Shown here: one piece after another, positions 1 through 14,165 of the stretch
How positions within the stretch are numbered: the first letter of the stretch is position 1
Layout of the letters: the number at the start of each line of letters is the position of its first letter
Assembly: GCF_019399895.1 (NCBI RefSeq)
Contig: NC_091881.1
Location: 4,342,501 to 4,406,500, forward strand
Source: Cardiocondyla obscurior
Taxonomy: Eukaryota; Arthropoda; Insecta; Hymenoptera; Formicidae
Direction of reading: 5' to 3'
Length of the DNA stretch: 64,000 nt
Position numbers and translations under genes: made by a program
Notes under the pieces: model-generated
The model's input: only the letters and a program-made list of their open reading frames with translations
What the model was told of the DNA's origin: nothing
The model's database searches: none

Positions 1-1065
1 CAGTTTCACAGCGGTGCCTATCTCTTCATGCCCGATCCGAATCTCCGAGACACCGACAAGGACATCCTGGAGGCATATATGCCACACCAGAAAATCTACA
101 TCGTCAGCGGTAGCCTGAGTTCCCGCCTAACCGTCGAATACGGCAAGCTACTGACGCACCACGTGGCTATCTATCATCACGACGGCGGCCTCGGCGAGGC
201 CATCTACCTACGCAACATCGTGGACTTCGAGACGCCGCCGAAGAATCGCGAGACGGAGATGTTCATGCGCCTACAGACCGACATCTTGAACCTGAACGGC
301 GACACGCCCGAGTTCTACACCGATCTGAACGGCCATCAAATGATCAAGCGTACTAAAATCGAGCGCATCGGTATCGAAGGCAATTACTTTCCTATCACGA
401 CCATGGCCTACATCGAGGATTCGAATCACCGATTGACACTCTTGGTGAACCACTGCCAGGGCGCGGCCAGCTACCAGCCCGGCTGGCTGGAAGTAATGCT
501 CGATCGCAGAACTCTTTACGACGATTCGCGGGGCATGGGCGAGGGTTTGCTAGACAATCGACGGACAGTTATCAAGCACTGGCTGCTGCTGGAGGACATT
601 AACGGCGAAAAGGACAGGTATTCGAGGCCCTCGCTGTTCGCCAATCATTTAAGCAACACTCTAAACTACCCGGTAAACATTTTCGTGGTGGACGGTAGCG
701 AGCAAGAAGTGACGATGGCGCCGGAGGTACGATTATTAAGCCAGAGCTTTCCGTGCGACCTTCACCTGCTCAATCTCCGTACTAATCACGATCAGAAGCT
801 GCCACATTTCCCGGTCAACAGCGCGCTTATGGTGCTGCATCGGCAAGGTTACAGCTGTTCCGTGGGCATCGATATCCCGCTTAAACATTGCCCGCTCACG
901 GAGAGACTCGCGCAAGGGACCGCGTTCTACAAGCTCGACAAGGTTAATATTACGAAAACGTCCTTGACCGGCACGAAATCGGGCGCACGCCTGAAAGACG
1001 GTTTTCAGGAGATCGGCCTGCAACCGATGCAAGTCGATACGTATAACGTGAACTTCGTGCAATGA
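1..1065 (+). CDS. Alpha-mannosidase II (GH38), C-terminal part, 5'-truncated by window edge
   Basis: Golgi alpha-mannosidase II removes mannose residues from the GlcNAc-bearing intermediate on the way to complex and paucimannose N-glycans. Base 1 is already in frame (Q-F-H-S-G-A-Y-L-F-M-P-D), so the true start and the catalytic N-terminal half lie left of the window. About 354 residues are visible, ending at TGA 1063-1065, with no intron. Family signatures I recognise are SGAYLFMPD near the start, YFPITTMAYIEDS-HRLTLL (about residues 130-150), GWLEVMLDRR-LYDD-RGMGEG with DN-RTV, and near the end PCDLHLLNLRT followed by an LHR-GYSC segment. These belong to the beta-rich C-terminal region of GH38 enzymes. 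The paralog (IIa, IIb or 2x type) cannot be fixed from this part, so no symbol is given. Codon use is GC-rich compared with the AT-rich flank that follows. Confidence 0.93.
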   Translation, partial: QFHSGAYLFMPDPNLRDTDKDILEAYMPHQKIYIVSGSLSSRLTVEYGKLLTHHVAIYHHDGGLGEAIYLRNIVDFETPPKNRETEMFMRLQTDILNLNGDTPEFYTDLNGHQMIKRTKIERIGIEGNYFPITTMAYIEDSNHRLTLLVNHCQGAASYQPGWLEVMLDRRTLYDDSRGMGEGLLDNRRTVIKHWLLLEDINGEKDRYSRPSLFANHLSNTLNYPVNIFVVDGSEQEVTMAPEVRLLSQSFPCDLHLLNLRTNHDQKLPHFPVNSALMVLHRQGYSCSVGIDIPLKHCPLTERLAQGTAFYKLDKVNITKTSLTGTKSGARLKDGFQEIGLQPMQVDTYNVNFVQ

Positions 1066-1891
1066 TCCTAAACCATACAATGGCTACGCCAAGTCGACTA
1101 TGACGCGTTCGCGTTAGCAAATTTTTCAGAGTACACAGGCGTGTTCACCCTTCCAAATGACACTGCCGTATATTAATCGTGTTAAATGCTACCTCTTTGA
1201 CTCTTTCGTGCAACGCGCGGCATTGTTGGCGAAACGGAACTTTGTGGAAGCGATACAAAAGCGAAAGTAATCAATAATTTCTCACGGGATGAAAAATGTG
1301 ACAAATAACTTCGACCACTCTGAGACAATTGAAACAATTTACTCGTACTATTTAATTAAAACAATTTCTTTCGCGTGTTAGGAAGAGTTATTTTTTTCAA
1401 AAATTTTTAATTAACAAGCTCTTTATTCTTCAGGTGTGTAAAAGAACTAATTAAATTTTTTTTTTTTTTGTAAGTTAATCCCAACAACTATACTGGCCTA
1501 GAAATCATGTTTTTGTACTATTTTCTTTTCTCAAATTTATTCCACATTATACTCTACTTCTTTATTAACTTTATTATAAAAAAAAAAGAAAGAAAAAGAT
1601 TTTATAAGAATTTATAAATTTTACGATCTTATAATTTATTGGAATATTCCATAAGTCATTGATATAAAAACTTTTCACGCTACTTCTCGAGTTTAACTGA
1701 AAACGATGCGAAGCATTGTAGATCGAATTTTACAGACAATTTTAAAGAATGCCTGAAAGCGTGCGTGTAAATAATTTGACGCAACACAATTTATTGCTAA
1801 TCGTAACAAACGTGCAACGTGTGCGTGCACTATTGTACATATTGTTCCTGTACGATGTACTCTTGCGTTTTATTATCAAATGAGAAATTTC

Positions 1892-1940
1892 GAGAGAAAG
1901 AGAAAGAGAGAGAGAAAGAAAAAGAGAGAGGGGGCGAGGG
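1892..1940. repeat. GA-rich purine microsatellite
   Basis: Imperfect (GA)n/(GAAA)n run followed by a G-rich purine stretch. It produces short, charge-biased open frames on both strands that are not genes. Confidence 0.75.
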
Positions 1941-2026
1941 GGACGAGATGAGACGAGAAAAGATGACGCGCAGATATTATACAAATATTAGTAATTTACT
2001 CCAAACAGAGTCTGAGATATCTAATT

Positions 2027-2032
2027 AATAAA
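2027..2032 (+). terminator. Candidate poly(A) signal for the mannosidase gene
   Basis: AATAAA lies 962 bases after the mannosidase stop, downstream of an A+T-rich stretch and a purine tract. I see no exact AATAAA closer to the stop. Another copy is at 2868-2873. Which one is used cannot be told from sequence. Confidence 0.3.
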
Positions 2033-5000
2033 TGTAGGTATGTATATTCGCTGAAACAAGATAATTAAAATAATCTTTATCTCAATCTATTTTACTCATT
2101 TCAATTTTAATCAATTCTTCCATAATTTAATACCATCATCGCTAAAGTAACTTTAACTATATTTATTAAGATTTTAGACGTAAGAATCAACAGCTCTAAT
2201 TTTTTATTTTTTATTTTTTTTCACGTGTGAAATAATTTTTCTCTTTTCAAATTCTTTTGTCAGATTTAAAAATTAAAAGAATATTTTTAATTATTTAGAT
2301 TTTTTCACTGTATCTTTTTTTTCTTTTCTTTGAACGGAAAATTATTTTACAGAAGATATAATAGGGGCCATAGAGTCAGGCCTACAGAGAACAAAAAGAA
2401 AATTAGGACTTTAATATAGTGATTTATCTGTTGATACGATTGTTACATGGACAGACAGACCGACGGATGACCGACGCGAATTTCTTTAACCAAGCGTCTA
2501 GAGATATATGTATATATTGTACCGTATATGTATATATTACATATCAAATTGTAATTTGCCCTAGATAATTACCGATACCGTAGACAACCTTTGTGATAGC
2601 GAAACGATGTAAAGAAAATCTCATACATCTATTTTCGTATGTCAGATATTTTGCTATCGACCCTCTCTCCCTCTCCCTCCCAGCGAATGTCTTTTTATAG
2701 ACGAGGGAGACGCGACACCGGAGACAATCCTTTCCGCGTATCGCGATTCGAAAATACAGTAAAGTGTAATGCGTGTAGAATGAACTTGCGTGCCAGGCGA
2801 CGAAGTTATCTTTCGAAGATAACGCGAGCGAAGCGAGGGACGCGAATATAATTTACGCTGTATTGTAAATAAATTATTAATTTGACAAGTTATCACGACT
2901 GTGTTAACGATCATCACCGATTGCGAATCTGCTTATTTTCTCTTACTTTTCTCAACTTCAACAGGGACCGTTTACGCATTGGAAGCACTGTCAAAATGAG
3001 AATGAGATATATGTACTTTCGTGAAGTTCTACGTGGCTTTATTATGATTCTGAACGAACGATAGGTATCGAGACTCGGGAATATTGAATGTCGCGTGACA
3101 TTTCTAGGGATCTTCCACTTCCAAGCGAACCTCGAAATGCCCGACTTTTTGCGATTGCACCGATCCGATTTGTACATATTAGATTAATTAGCGGGGAAAG
3201 TCGTGCAGCTTCCGTGCGCGAACGGACCGTGTCATTCCTCCAGCGCAATTAACAAGAGAGAAAATTAATATATCCGAGGGTGCGAAAAAATATTGTAAAA
3301 TATAATCGCTACTTTTATGTAAAAACGAACGAGCAAAAACGCCCGTCGCTTCTCCGTATACGGAGGACTCGTGATTATTACGAAGCGGCACGTTTTTACG
3401 CAAAGGATGCATCACCTACGTAAATTTTCCTACTTGAAATTGTATTTATAAATATGATGCGAACGCGAAATCTTCCTTATGCAATGTTATACTTTTACGT
3501 TATAACTTGAATATTACGGATATCTAATTACTTAAAAAAAAAAAATTTTTTTTAATAACACGCGATTATATTTGTGTAACTAACTGCTAAATATTACGTT
3601 AAAGAAGATTAATTTGATCGTCGTCAAATCAATATCAAATTACCGTTCAATTTTAATCGTAAATTTTCTGACGCCATTTATTTCGAAACGCGGATGAGTT
3701 TCGCAAATATTTAATGTCGATGCAAACGTATAATTACGCTACAGAAGTTCAGAAAGTCAAAGGAAATATTCGCCGTGATAAGATTCGATGTCACCGGTTA
3801 ATTAAACTTCGTAAGCGTCGGTTATTATAAATTTATATATATTTTTTTTTTTTTCGATAGACTTATGGCTCCGATAAATTTTACGGTTCACGGTGCGAAC
3901 GAGCGGTTTAACGATGCTGTGTAAATAGAGGATCGTCGATGAAATCGTTAAACCGATAGATCGTAAAGAGCGATGGAAAATAAAGGACGGGCGGATAGAT
4001 GCACGGGCAAGTTGTCTCCTCCTTCGTGCTGTTATCATTTTTAATCATCACCGTAGCACATTATCGCGTTCGATCTTTGACCGAAAAAGAGAAAAAAAAA
4101 AAAAAAGAAGGCTGGCAAAAATAAACTCTGTGCCCCTCAGTTATACGTATATCTACTTAAATCCTAAACTTATTTCGCTATATTTCAATTTATCTCTTAA
4201 TTTAATTTCTTAATTTCTTTTACGTTCGGGCGCGCGGCTCGAACTTAATCAGGACGTGATAAACGGTATTATCTTAATTTGATATTATGTTATCCGCTGG
4301 ATACTACTTATTTTCATTGTTATTATGCGCACTAACGACACTGCCCATTATTGTAACATATCGTCCGCTCCGTTTAAGCTTAATGTAACGAATCAAAAGA
4401 GAGCCTGAAGCAGCAAAATCCTACCGAAAAAGGTTACGCGAGTTGTGGATCGTCCGAAAGTTTTCCACGAAAATGGTATTTCGTTTAAAGAACATACCGT
4501 CGGATATATCCACGCCCCGTGATTTCAGCAAATGTCTACGAAACGCCCCGAAATTGCTGTGCGATTTTATCGCTCGGCGCCACAATGACTGTCCTTGTAA
4601 CAATATTGTAATATATTGTATGTTTTGTGCCGTCGTTAGAGAGAAAGAAGTGTTCTATATCACAAAGAATAAAAGTTATATTACATGTTCACACGCGTTG
4701 CCGCTCGAATGATTCGCAAACGCGCTGCGCTGTTTGGAATCGCGCGAATGGCGATGATTACATACGATATTCCTTATGTTACAATGTAATATTATATTTA
4801 TTAAATAAAACTAGTAACTGACGTATTTTGATCTGCCGCCTTGTTCTTTATCGCGACCGCCGTCATCCCTTCCGATAAAACTGAACGAAAATAACCGAGA
4901 AGGCTGTCGAGAGTTAAAAATCTAATCTCTATGTAAATATTAAATTATACAGTAAATAAAAAAGTTAATATCAAGTTGACAGTAAATTGATTTTCAATAA

Positions 5001-7412
5001 ACTGTCAATAAAACGTAACAAAGATTTTCGCAAACTCGTAATTAATTCATGTAGTTATGTAAATTAGCCGATAAATGAATGACGCGAATGCATGAATACT
5101 TAAACTGTTTTTTTTTTCTTGTTCTTTTTTATTCTTATTTTTAACAAAGCTAATAAGCTAGATATATAATTGCAAAACCGAAGAGACCATCTGGACTAAA
5201 CGTTAATCGATACCATTCCTTGACGTATAACTCTCATTAATGGCAATTGGATATTCCTTGCAACGGTAAGTGCCTCGCTCGTGCAAATATCGCCGTACTC
5301 GCCGTGTAATTGAATTCACAATAAGATAGAAGCCACGAACGCGGGAATCTAAAAAATTACGAGCAAGCTACCGAAGCAGATTAATTTGCATATTCCACTC
5401 CCGACATTACTTAGGTCACCTCCGAGCTCCTTCGTATATTCTCGACTCGCATAAAAACCCGCAAGAAGGCCTAGGGTAGTTAACCAGATTATAAGATGGT
5501 TTTGCGACGATATAAAAGTGAAGAAATCACAAGAATTTCTCTGCAATGCAATTAGATCCCCTATTTTAATAGCTTTTCTCCTCGCGAAAATATTTAATAT
5601 AGCTGGGAACGAGTCGAATTAATTTTACGTAATCCATTTGTTCTTTGTGCGAAATAAGAACGAGTGTTCGCGCTCCCGGCTCGTATCCGGCCGCGGATTA
5701 CACAGTTTGGACCGAAGAGAATGGCCGCTGAAATATTCCCGGGGCTCTGAACCCTGAACCCGCCGGCGGAATCAGTGCTAATTTATAAAATACACGATGG
5801 ATTTTAGTCCCGGGCACGATGATTCGGTTCGATGTAAGCGGAAAAATAGGATTTCTGCCGTCCAGGCCCCCGACAGCTGGAATGAACATCGCGCGCTCGC
5901 GCGTGCCTTCGTTATACAAGTTTTAATTACAATCGATTCAATTTCCTTCTACGCGGAGGACGGAGTTTCCCACCCATCGGGATACTTCGTCAGCTCGTTC
6001 GTGAACCTGACACTCGTAATACCCCGTTTACCGTTTCCGTATAAGAGCGGTACGCGCGGCCTTTTCGCCGTTGAGTAGGTATACTAGAAGTGCGCGGTTG
6101 TGAAAACTGTTTTTCTTCCCTTATTCTTTCGCTTCTCGCGAAAGTTCGTCAGATAAAAGTCGCGAAAATGTTCTCGCGCAACGCCAATTAATCGTAAATA
6201 ACCCTCCGCTAGTTTCTTTTCCCGCGGATGGCAAAGAAAAGTTTCCAAATTTTACGTTACATATTTTATAAATTAAAAACAAAAAAAGATTAAAGGCGTT
6301 ATTACAACATCACTCAGTTTCTTTTATAAAGGATTTATAGTTGTGTTAATTAAAAAAAAAAAAAAATAAGAATATTATTTTACTTTAAAAGACTTTTCTT
6401 TCATAAAAAAAAATTTCCGCCATTCAAAACGATATTCGCGTTTCTCCGAAAGTTAATGAATACTTTGCATTTCTTTTTTTTTATTTTCTTTTTTTTATAC
6501 CACAAAATTGTACGCGCGCTGTAGCTGACATTGTACCTACTATCGCGCGAATCGAGAAAGATAGTGGAATTTATTCAAAGATATTCAAAGGAAAACGTCG
6601 GCGATTTTCCCCGCCACGATTGACTGTGGTAAGAAAAGCTCGACGGAACGAGCGTCGCTTAGCCGTCGGTTATGAATATTTATAAATCTTAACTCGCGCT
6701 GTTACAAAAGTCACGCGAATCGATCGAGATCTTTTCTTTATAAGATTCTCAATAAAATTGCGGCAGCTCGCATAAATAATCACAACATAATTACAACTCA
6801 GTCAAACGCATAGCGACAACAAACATTAGATACCTCTGGTCAATATAATTTATATCAAAGACTTCTACGTAAACGAAGAACGAGTCGAGAAAAAATTTCG
6901 AAATTATTAAAACGTCAAACCGCTGAGAGCATTCCTACAAAAAAAAAAATCTAACTTGACTCCCCTTCAAAATCGTCAACGTGGTAGCTGCTACTGCCTC
7001 GACGTTCTCTTTATGAAGAGATCGAATCGCCGGCGCGCTGCGAGTTGCTGGAATATACGAGATTCGGGCAGATTCCATTGCCGTCGCTAAGTACACCGTC
7101 GTATACCGTATACCGATATTCGTCATTACTTCTTGCAAGGTTGACGTCTTAACGTCAAGTAATTAGCGCGGGAACAATCTCGGGGACGCACGCCGTGGAT
7201 AATCGAGAATCTCGTTAGGGACCGCGAAGAAGCGAGACGCTTTCCCGGTATCCATAAACGTCGCGGTTGATGAGCGCAGATAGGTAACGTCGGGATGAAA
7301 GCGGGCCTTTCCGTATCGCGTCGGTGGGCTGATATCATGATATAACGTATAAGACCGCCCCGGGATTCTGTTAGTCGTCGCCCGTGCGGCGTTCCGTTAA
7401 TTTATATGGAAA

Positions 7413-7453
7413 TATAAGCAGCCCCGCGGATTATAAGCAGCCGCGCGGCTGCT
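7413..7453. repeat. Tandem 17-bp repeat ending in an 18-bp perfect palindrome
   Basis: The unit TATAAGCAGCC-N-CGCGG occurs at 7413-7429 and 7432-7448, a 19-bp period with one difference. The second copy runs into AGCAGCCGCGCGGCTGCT (7436-7453), which equals its own reverse complement over all 18 bases. Function unknown. Confidence 0.7.
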
Positions 7454-7492
7454 CCTTACCGCGGCGACGTCTTGCAGCAAATTATTCCGACC

Positions 7493-7530
7493 CGTCGTCG
7501 TTGTCTTCGCGGTCGTCGTCCTCGTCGTCG
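7493..7530. repeat. GTC/CGT trinucleotide-rich tract
   Basis: Imperfect repeat of GTC/TCG triplets. It explains the serine-run open frame in one reading frame here, which I do not regard as a gene. Confidence 0.6.
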
Positions 7531-10500
7531 AAAGACAACGGGCCGAGCCGAGATTACTCCCTGCCACCATCGGTGTAATATCATTAATAATTAGCGGTAT
7601 TGCGGACCATTTAAACGACCGGCGAACGTCACTTCGCGCTATTTCATTTTAATAATTGTAAATAATTAAATTAAAAGGATCAACGCTCGGGATAAATATT
7701 ACGACGAAAAGAAATGTTCTTTGTACACCTTCGAAAGATTTCTGCGACTTTCCTCGTGGCTTTTTCTTTTTTAATATTATATAATTTTTTTTTTAACCGT
7801 CAAAGAAAAATAGCTTTTCAAATTCACTTTTTACTTTTAGCGTTTCTAGTTATTTATATCGAGACTTTGATCTATTAGCGCGACTGTTTTGTCGTCGGAA
7901 AACAGTTTGCTAGATGTTCGATGGTGTGCGAAAGTTAATTACCGTGTGGCACCCACGTTTGTCAAAGTCGCGGCTCCCGCGTGCTGCAAATACGCGAATA
8001 TTTGACTCGACGTCAAAGCCGAGAGATAGCGTTAACACCAGTCGTTTGCCGCGTATATAGCTGCAGGGGGAGGAGAAAAAGAGGAGAACGAGATAGTTTT
8101 AATAAATGCTCATCTCGGGGAAAAACTTTTCTCGTTGGTCGTCTTTCGCGTGCGCGCACAGGGATATCGCTTTTCTTCTACCCGCTAGATGAAAATCCGT
8201 CTCTTTGCTCCTGCAGCATGACGACGACTCGGGTTTCATCAATTACGACGGACGACGAAGTAGACGACGCGTGTATTTTTAAGCGTTCGCGAATTTCTAC
8301 AGAGGGATAGCTTTGCTGAAAGATGATCCGCAATTCTCTAATTTATCTGGGATAAATAATAGCGGCGCGATCTCACGGAATTTTTCGAAATTGAGAAAGT
8401 GAGAACGCGTTAATTGCGAATCGGATCGCGCTACGAACATAATTAGGAGAAATTGGAACCGACGGAACTGAAACGCAGTGAGCGTTTGCCCTTGATATTT
8501 TTTCGCCCCGGCAAAGTGGTTTTTTACTTCCGGCGTAGGCGCGAAGTTAAACTTGAAGCGACGGAGTCGGCTGTTTCGCTAACTACGAAACGACAAAGTC
8601 GAGGCGACAAACGAGAAAGTTATATTGAAAAAGTTGATCGCTGGCGCCCGTTCAAGTGCGCTTCTCCCTCTCGAAGGAGCGAAGATTATTTCGCGCCTAA
8701 AGCAACATTAATGAAATCGACAGCGGCGAACAGGACTTAATCTTCCACCGCGTACAATGATATAAAATTTCAGAAACTCCCGCCGGCTTCGCGTGCAGCT
8801 GGGGATATTGAAATTCAATAGTTTTATTCAGCGTCAAGTAAACAAGATGCACGCTCGCAAAATTCAGTTTGAAATTTAATTCTATTTGAATTCACGTACA
8901 CGGGGCGAATACTTGATCGGAATGGAAATTATGTTCTGTAATTTATATTAATCCGCAGTTTACGAGAGTCGACTGATCGCCGACTCTGCGTTTTGAGAAA
9001 TTAATTAATACTTAATTAAGTCGCTCGCGTATATTGGAGATAAATTACGCGTTCGTTAATAGCGGCGCATTTATTAATGGCGTTGATTGGTGCTTCGCAG
9101 GATGGTTTCGTAATATCCAGTCTAATCAGTACTACGAGTTTAATCTCGATGTTACCGAATCCCGAGCGGATGTCTAGCGCCCGGGGAGGGTGGAGGAAAA
9201 ACGCAAGACTGCACCGGCGAAGATGGAGACGGCAAAGGGGAAGCGAGAAGAGAGAGCTTGTTTACCAATAATAAGGTTCAAGCCGGCGCGAAGAAAGACG
9301 AAGCGCCTTTTCTCGCGAACTGGATGGATGGAAACTCGAGAAACGCGAACTCCGCGCCGTGGCAACCGTACCGTCTGTATACAAGACATATTGCTCCGGG
9401 ATGATCGCGCAACCGGGGTGGATACGAGCGAATGAAGTGGGAGGATGAAACAGCCGGGCTATTCTTGAAGCCCACGGCATTTCGCAGAGCGGTATATACG
9501 TACACATGACGGATACCGTGATTTTCTCCCCGGTGACAACCCCGTTCCCCGTCGTTTCCTTCGATACGTCAATGTCTTTTCGCTAGTTTCCCCGACGTCC
9601 GACCGCGTATTTGCGGCATGAATTTAATCGCTTTACAGCGATCGCGTAAATTTGCAAATTACGAGAGCCCGGTATGACTTTTTCAGTCTTTGGCGTGAGG
9701 GCAAAGGAAGGATTTCTGGAGCGATGTTAAAATATCTTAAGAAATCGAGAGTACACTTTTAGACGTCGCGAGCCAAGAGAAAGCTAAGTTTGCGGACCTT
9801 TAATATACGAGAAATTGAAAATGTACTCTACAAACACGATGTCGTTTACATAAAGACGGCAGATTTTCCTACCCTTGCCCGCCGCATATTTCTTTCTCCC
9901 TTACTGTCGCGTCCCGTAGAATCCCGAAGAAGATCTTCGCGAGAAGCAGCGTCATTTATATCCGGGGGACTGGTACCTTCGGTCCGTCTTGCCGGTAAGA
10001 TAAATTGCCATTCAGGCCGCACGATAAACGAACCACCATCCACCCACACTCTAACTTATCCTCTCCGCTACCGTTTCTGTCTACCGAGAAGCGAATAGAG
10101 ACATACGCGCTGTTTCGTTTGGCGGATCGTTTCCCCCGTGCAAAACGCCGAAGACGTATAAGTCCACTCCATCAAGCGTCGAGCTCCGGAGCTTATCAAA
10201 CTTCTGAAGGCGGTTCCGTAATATCACCTTCCGCTTCCCCGCGCCGCATCGATCTTCCACCGGAGCCGATTCACGAGCCGGAAATTAAGCTCGCCACGAG
10301 GTATTTTTTTAAACGAAGTTCCGCGCAACATTTATCAGCGGAGTGAAAGAGTATTTTCGCAACCCCGCCACGAGCTGTTGGCCGCGGCGAAATGTCCGAG
10401 GTTTAACTAGTTTTTCCGCCTCTTTCCAAACTGGAAAGTGTTGTTAACGGACACCGAGAGAATCGGCGGCTCGCTCTTGTTTCCCCTCCTCCCCCATCTT

Positions 10501-10950
10501 TCCTGATCTCGGAACTTTCGAAAGTATTTAAAAATTTAAGCCCCTCCCCCTATCTTTCCGTGAGTCCGATGCCCGTTTAACTCGAACTGAAACTTTTCCC
10601 GAGTCAGAAAAATAATTTGCAAAGACGCGTCCGGCTGCTCGAATCGCCCGCCGGCTCACCGACGAGCCATCCATCATCTCTGGGAGACGCCGTTGCATCA
10701 ATTTCGATTAGAAAGACGTGCGAGCCGAATGTACACAAGCGGAGGGAAAAGGTTTCGGGCAAAAGTCATCGAAGGAAATCACGTGGAAGACAGATGCGCC
10801 CGTGTCACGGGGGAGAAGTAATTTCTACAGCGAGCGCAGAGGAAAATTTCAATTCAAAATTGATAAGCTGCAGTCTTAAAATAGTTGCCGGTATTATTGC
10901 CGATATCCCGGTACATCCTTACCCGCGACTTGATAACTTCGAGGAGTAGT

Positions 10951-13900
10951 GGGATTGATTTTTTAAATAGCAAAATTTTTCCAACAAAACAATAACATGT
11001 CTCAATATTTCACACTGACTAAAAATTGTTTTTTTCGCATATTAAAACAAACTAACAATTAAATGTGTTTGTTAAAAGTAATTAGTTACATAGAATCGAT
11101 TGAAAGGGAACCATTAACGTGGTGAAATAAACAGCTACAAATATAAGTTGCTCTATTTTTGCCGGTTTTTCCATCAAAATTGTTTTAATTTAACCTCGAA
11201 TGACTATCGATTTGATAACCGTCAACAAAAGTTTAAAAACACAGAATTATATAAAAAAAAAAAAAACAGCACGTTACATTTCTATTCAAATATATCGATG
11301 TTTTATATCGGGCCACAAATTTATGATGTAGAAATATCAGATGCGACTGATTTATCGGGCAAACTACGTGTCGCGCCTAAATAAAAATAAAAAAATATAT
11401 GAAAAATAGACATGTTCAGAGTTTTGCGATAGTTTTTTTTTCCCCTCCCAAAAAACCTACACTCAAAACTTTGCGATGAAGAATTAAATCCAGATCTCGA
11501 GCTAAATTGAGGACCTCGAATATCGATTTCATCCGCGGAGCGGATAAGAAAAGCCATCGAGTTCTAACTATCGGTAGTCGGCGCAACGCTACCAATATCA
11601 TTAATATTTATCGAAGCGATTTTATTATAAGCTCCATTTTGCCTATATTGCCTAAGAACCTGTGGCTCGAGCCGCGGATATCATCCCCGTTATCTAAAGA
11701 CGAGGTTCCGCGCTCGTGGCATAAAATTTTACCGGTTTACCGTTATAACGAAAACCGCCGACACGATGAGCTCCCCACAAGGACTTTAGCGATAAAGGTA
11801 ACGTTATAGCGGTGTTACAGCCTTACGTAACAATTATTTAAGATAATAATTATATACACGAAGGTAATTAATTATTACAAGTTAAATATAATTATTAAAC
11901 ATTTAATTAAATAAATATAATTTACGATTTAATTCTTTCAAAAAAAAAAAGTTTTATCAAAAGAAAAAAACATTATTGAATTTGCCTTGAATTATTTTTT
12001 GTCGCTACTAATGATATTTTTCATGAAACTTTAAACTATCGAATGTTAAATACTGTAGTAAATATTTCATATTAGAACTCAGTTAACGTAAATTGTACAG
12101 GAAATTAAATTCAGAAGGAAATTTAATTATCAATCTGTTAGGCTACCAAGGAAACATAATTAAAAATCAAAGCTATTTAACTTTTAATATTAAATAAATG
12201 TTTAATTTAAATCAATCCCATCTTAACTTCAAGGGCTTTAAAAATTCTTTAAAATTTTAATTTTAAAGACAATGTCGAAAAAAGAAAAAAAAATACTGAA
12301 GATGCCTATCATATATTTTCAAAGAAATCTTATTACGTAAGGCCGATAAGAAAGTAATATTGAGATATTTTGTTGTTGATGAAAATAATGCCAATCAGGC
12401 GGATATATCTATGCACAAGCCGCCACACGTAAGAATTCAACGGTCAAGGCCTTGCGAATCTCACTCGATAATATATCCTTCGTTTTATCACGTAAAAAAA
12501 AAAATTATGCAAATGTAATACATTCGTTGAACGTCATAAACCACATTCAACGTTGTCCATAATTACTTTTTCAGTGCGTCATCGTTTTACGTACGTCTAT
12601 GAATATTTTATGATAATTATGCAAATTACGTATGCGAATGATGTATATTTTCTGTGCATTTACGAATATCTCACTCGGCTTAAAAGCTAAATAAATCAAT
12701 TTATCACCGAGATGCGAGTATAGATTAAAACAGATAATGCAAGCCGAAAATCTAGCAGGCGTTCTTTCATTTCACAGACAATCTACAAAATTTTGTCAAG
12801 ATAATATAATAACGTTGGAAAACATTTTTTTTTTTCAAGACTTTTGAACAGAGCAGAGTGTAGTTATTTACATTATTTATTAAAATAACAAAATATTAAA
12901 ACAATTCAGTTTTATAAAATGAATGAATAAATTTGAATCAACTCACGGATGACGTTTTTTCTCCCTCTTCCCCCCCCCTCAATAAATTCCTAATACAATC
13001 TTAATTTTAATTTCAAACAGTTTCGTACTTAATTAATAAGTCATAAATAAATACATTTTTTACCATGCATTTATAACTATGCATAATTCTATTTTTTAAT
13101 ACGCTTAAGAGCGCTAATGGAAAAAAATGGGAACAATGAGTACGAGAGAGGAAAATGAGTATATTAATATTCTAAAATTTCTTAAGAGATCTTAATGAAC
13201 CATAAAAAATCCTCTTTACGTGCCTGCGTAAAACGTATTCAACCATTGTTCGTACACAACTGCATGCATTAATAACGAAAAGTACCTACAAGTCGGAGGG
13301 CAGCGAAAAGCGGAAAAAAAAGCGGAAAAAAACCAAAAAAAAAAACAAAAAAAAATAGTCGGACATTAATAACGTATTAACTGCGACATATTGATGCGAA
13401 ATGCGAGATAACGTGATAAAAAATTTCCCAAAACTCCCACGATCTGCTCGTAGGGCGCGTCTCACGTGCGATCGCAAGCCCGCACGTTTGCAGACGATTG
13501 ACCCTTGAACGATACCGACCATTTGCAGCAGCCTAATTTCCATTTATTACACAATTGATGCAATTAGACATGTCAATCGCGGGATAATAGGCGCACGGCT
13601 CGGCCGACTGTGCGAAGTCAAGTATGCCATGCTAAAGCTAATCGAATAAGAAGATATGTACGGAGCGAAACGAATTATTAATGACACGTGGTGTTAACTA
13701 CGTGTTGAAGTATTTAAATGACCTCGCGCTTTCTTCTTGACCGTCACACTTATGGATTATTCATTTGCATATAAAAAGCTTTTTTTTAAAAAAAAACAAA
13801 AGAAAAAAGAAAAAGAAAAACCCAGCGTAAAGATATCACTTTTAACACTTTTAATTGACAGAACTCGATTCCGAGAAATTTGTTTTTATAATTAACGGAA

Positions 13901-14129
13901 GTTAGAGCGAATGGGAGAACAAGTATTTAAAGAAGCAAGACTCGAGAGCGTGCAATTTTTAAACAAAATGTGATTAATGCAAGTGATGTATCTCAGTACA
14001 ATGCTATATTTAAAAGAAGACGTGAAAATCTAATTATTGTTGCATTTTGTGTCGCGAGAATAGATCTCTGTTAAAATGTTGATTTTCTTATAAATTATTA
14101 TTTTCTTTCATTTTTAAGAGTGTCATATT
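10951..14129. other. AT-rich spacer, no gene seen
   Basis: Strongly A+T-rich with many homopolymers. The longest open frames (78-100 codons near 11.1-11.8 kb and 85 codons at 13.3-13.5 kb on the minus strand) lack family resemblance and splice context. If the minus-strand unit at 14-17 kb is a gene, its later exons could lie here, but I could not pick any out. Confidence 0.45.
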
Positions 14130-14165
14130 TGTACCCAAAACGCATAAAAAAATCATGTCACTCAC

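Larger units (their letters stand above)
1066..5640. other. 3' flank of mannosidase and AT-rich spacer, no gene seen
   Basis: The first kilobase or two is probably mannosidase 3' UTR. The rest is A+T-rich with poly-A/T runs, for example near 1455, 3535 and 3842. Open frames here are under 95 codons, have biased or repetitive composition and lack flanking splice signals. No RNA gene or transposon ORF was recognised. Confidence 0.5.
5641..10950. other. Spacer with GC-rich CpG-containing patches, no gene identified
   Basis: Local GC content rises in blocks near 5650-6070, 7140-7570, 8000-8750, 9150-9600 and 9880-10950. The blocks contain many overlapping open frames of 60-113 codons on both strands, as GC-rich DNA does by chance. 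None matches a family I know, and none is framed by convincing splice sites. It may hold regulatory DNA or 5' UTR exons of a neighbour. Confidence 0.45.

Noticed and set aside
5349..5546. 65-codon minus-strand ORF with a hydrophobic segment, possible small membrane protein
   Set aside because: Single short frame without homology I recognise or upstream signals. Chance cannot be excluded.
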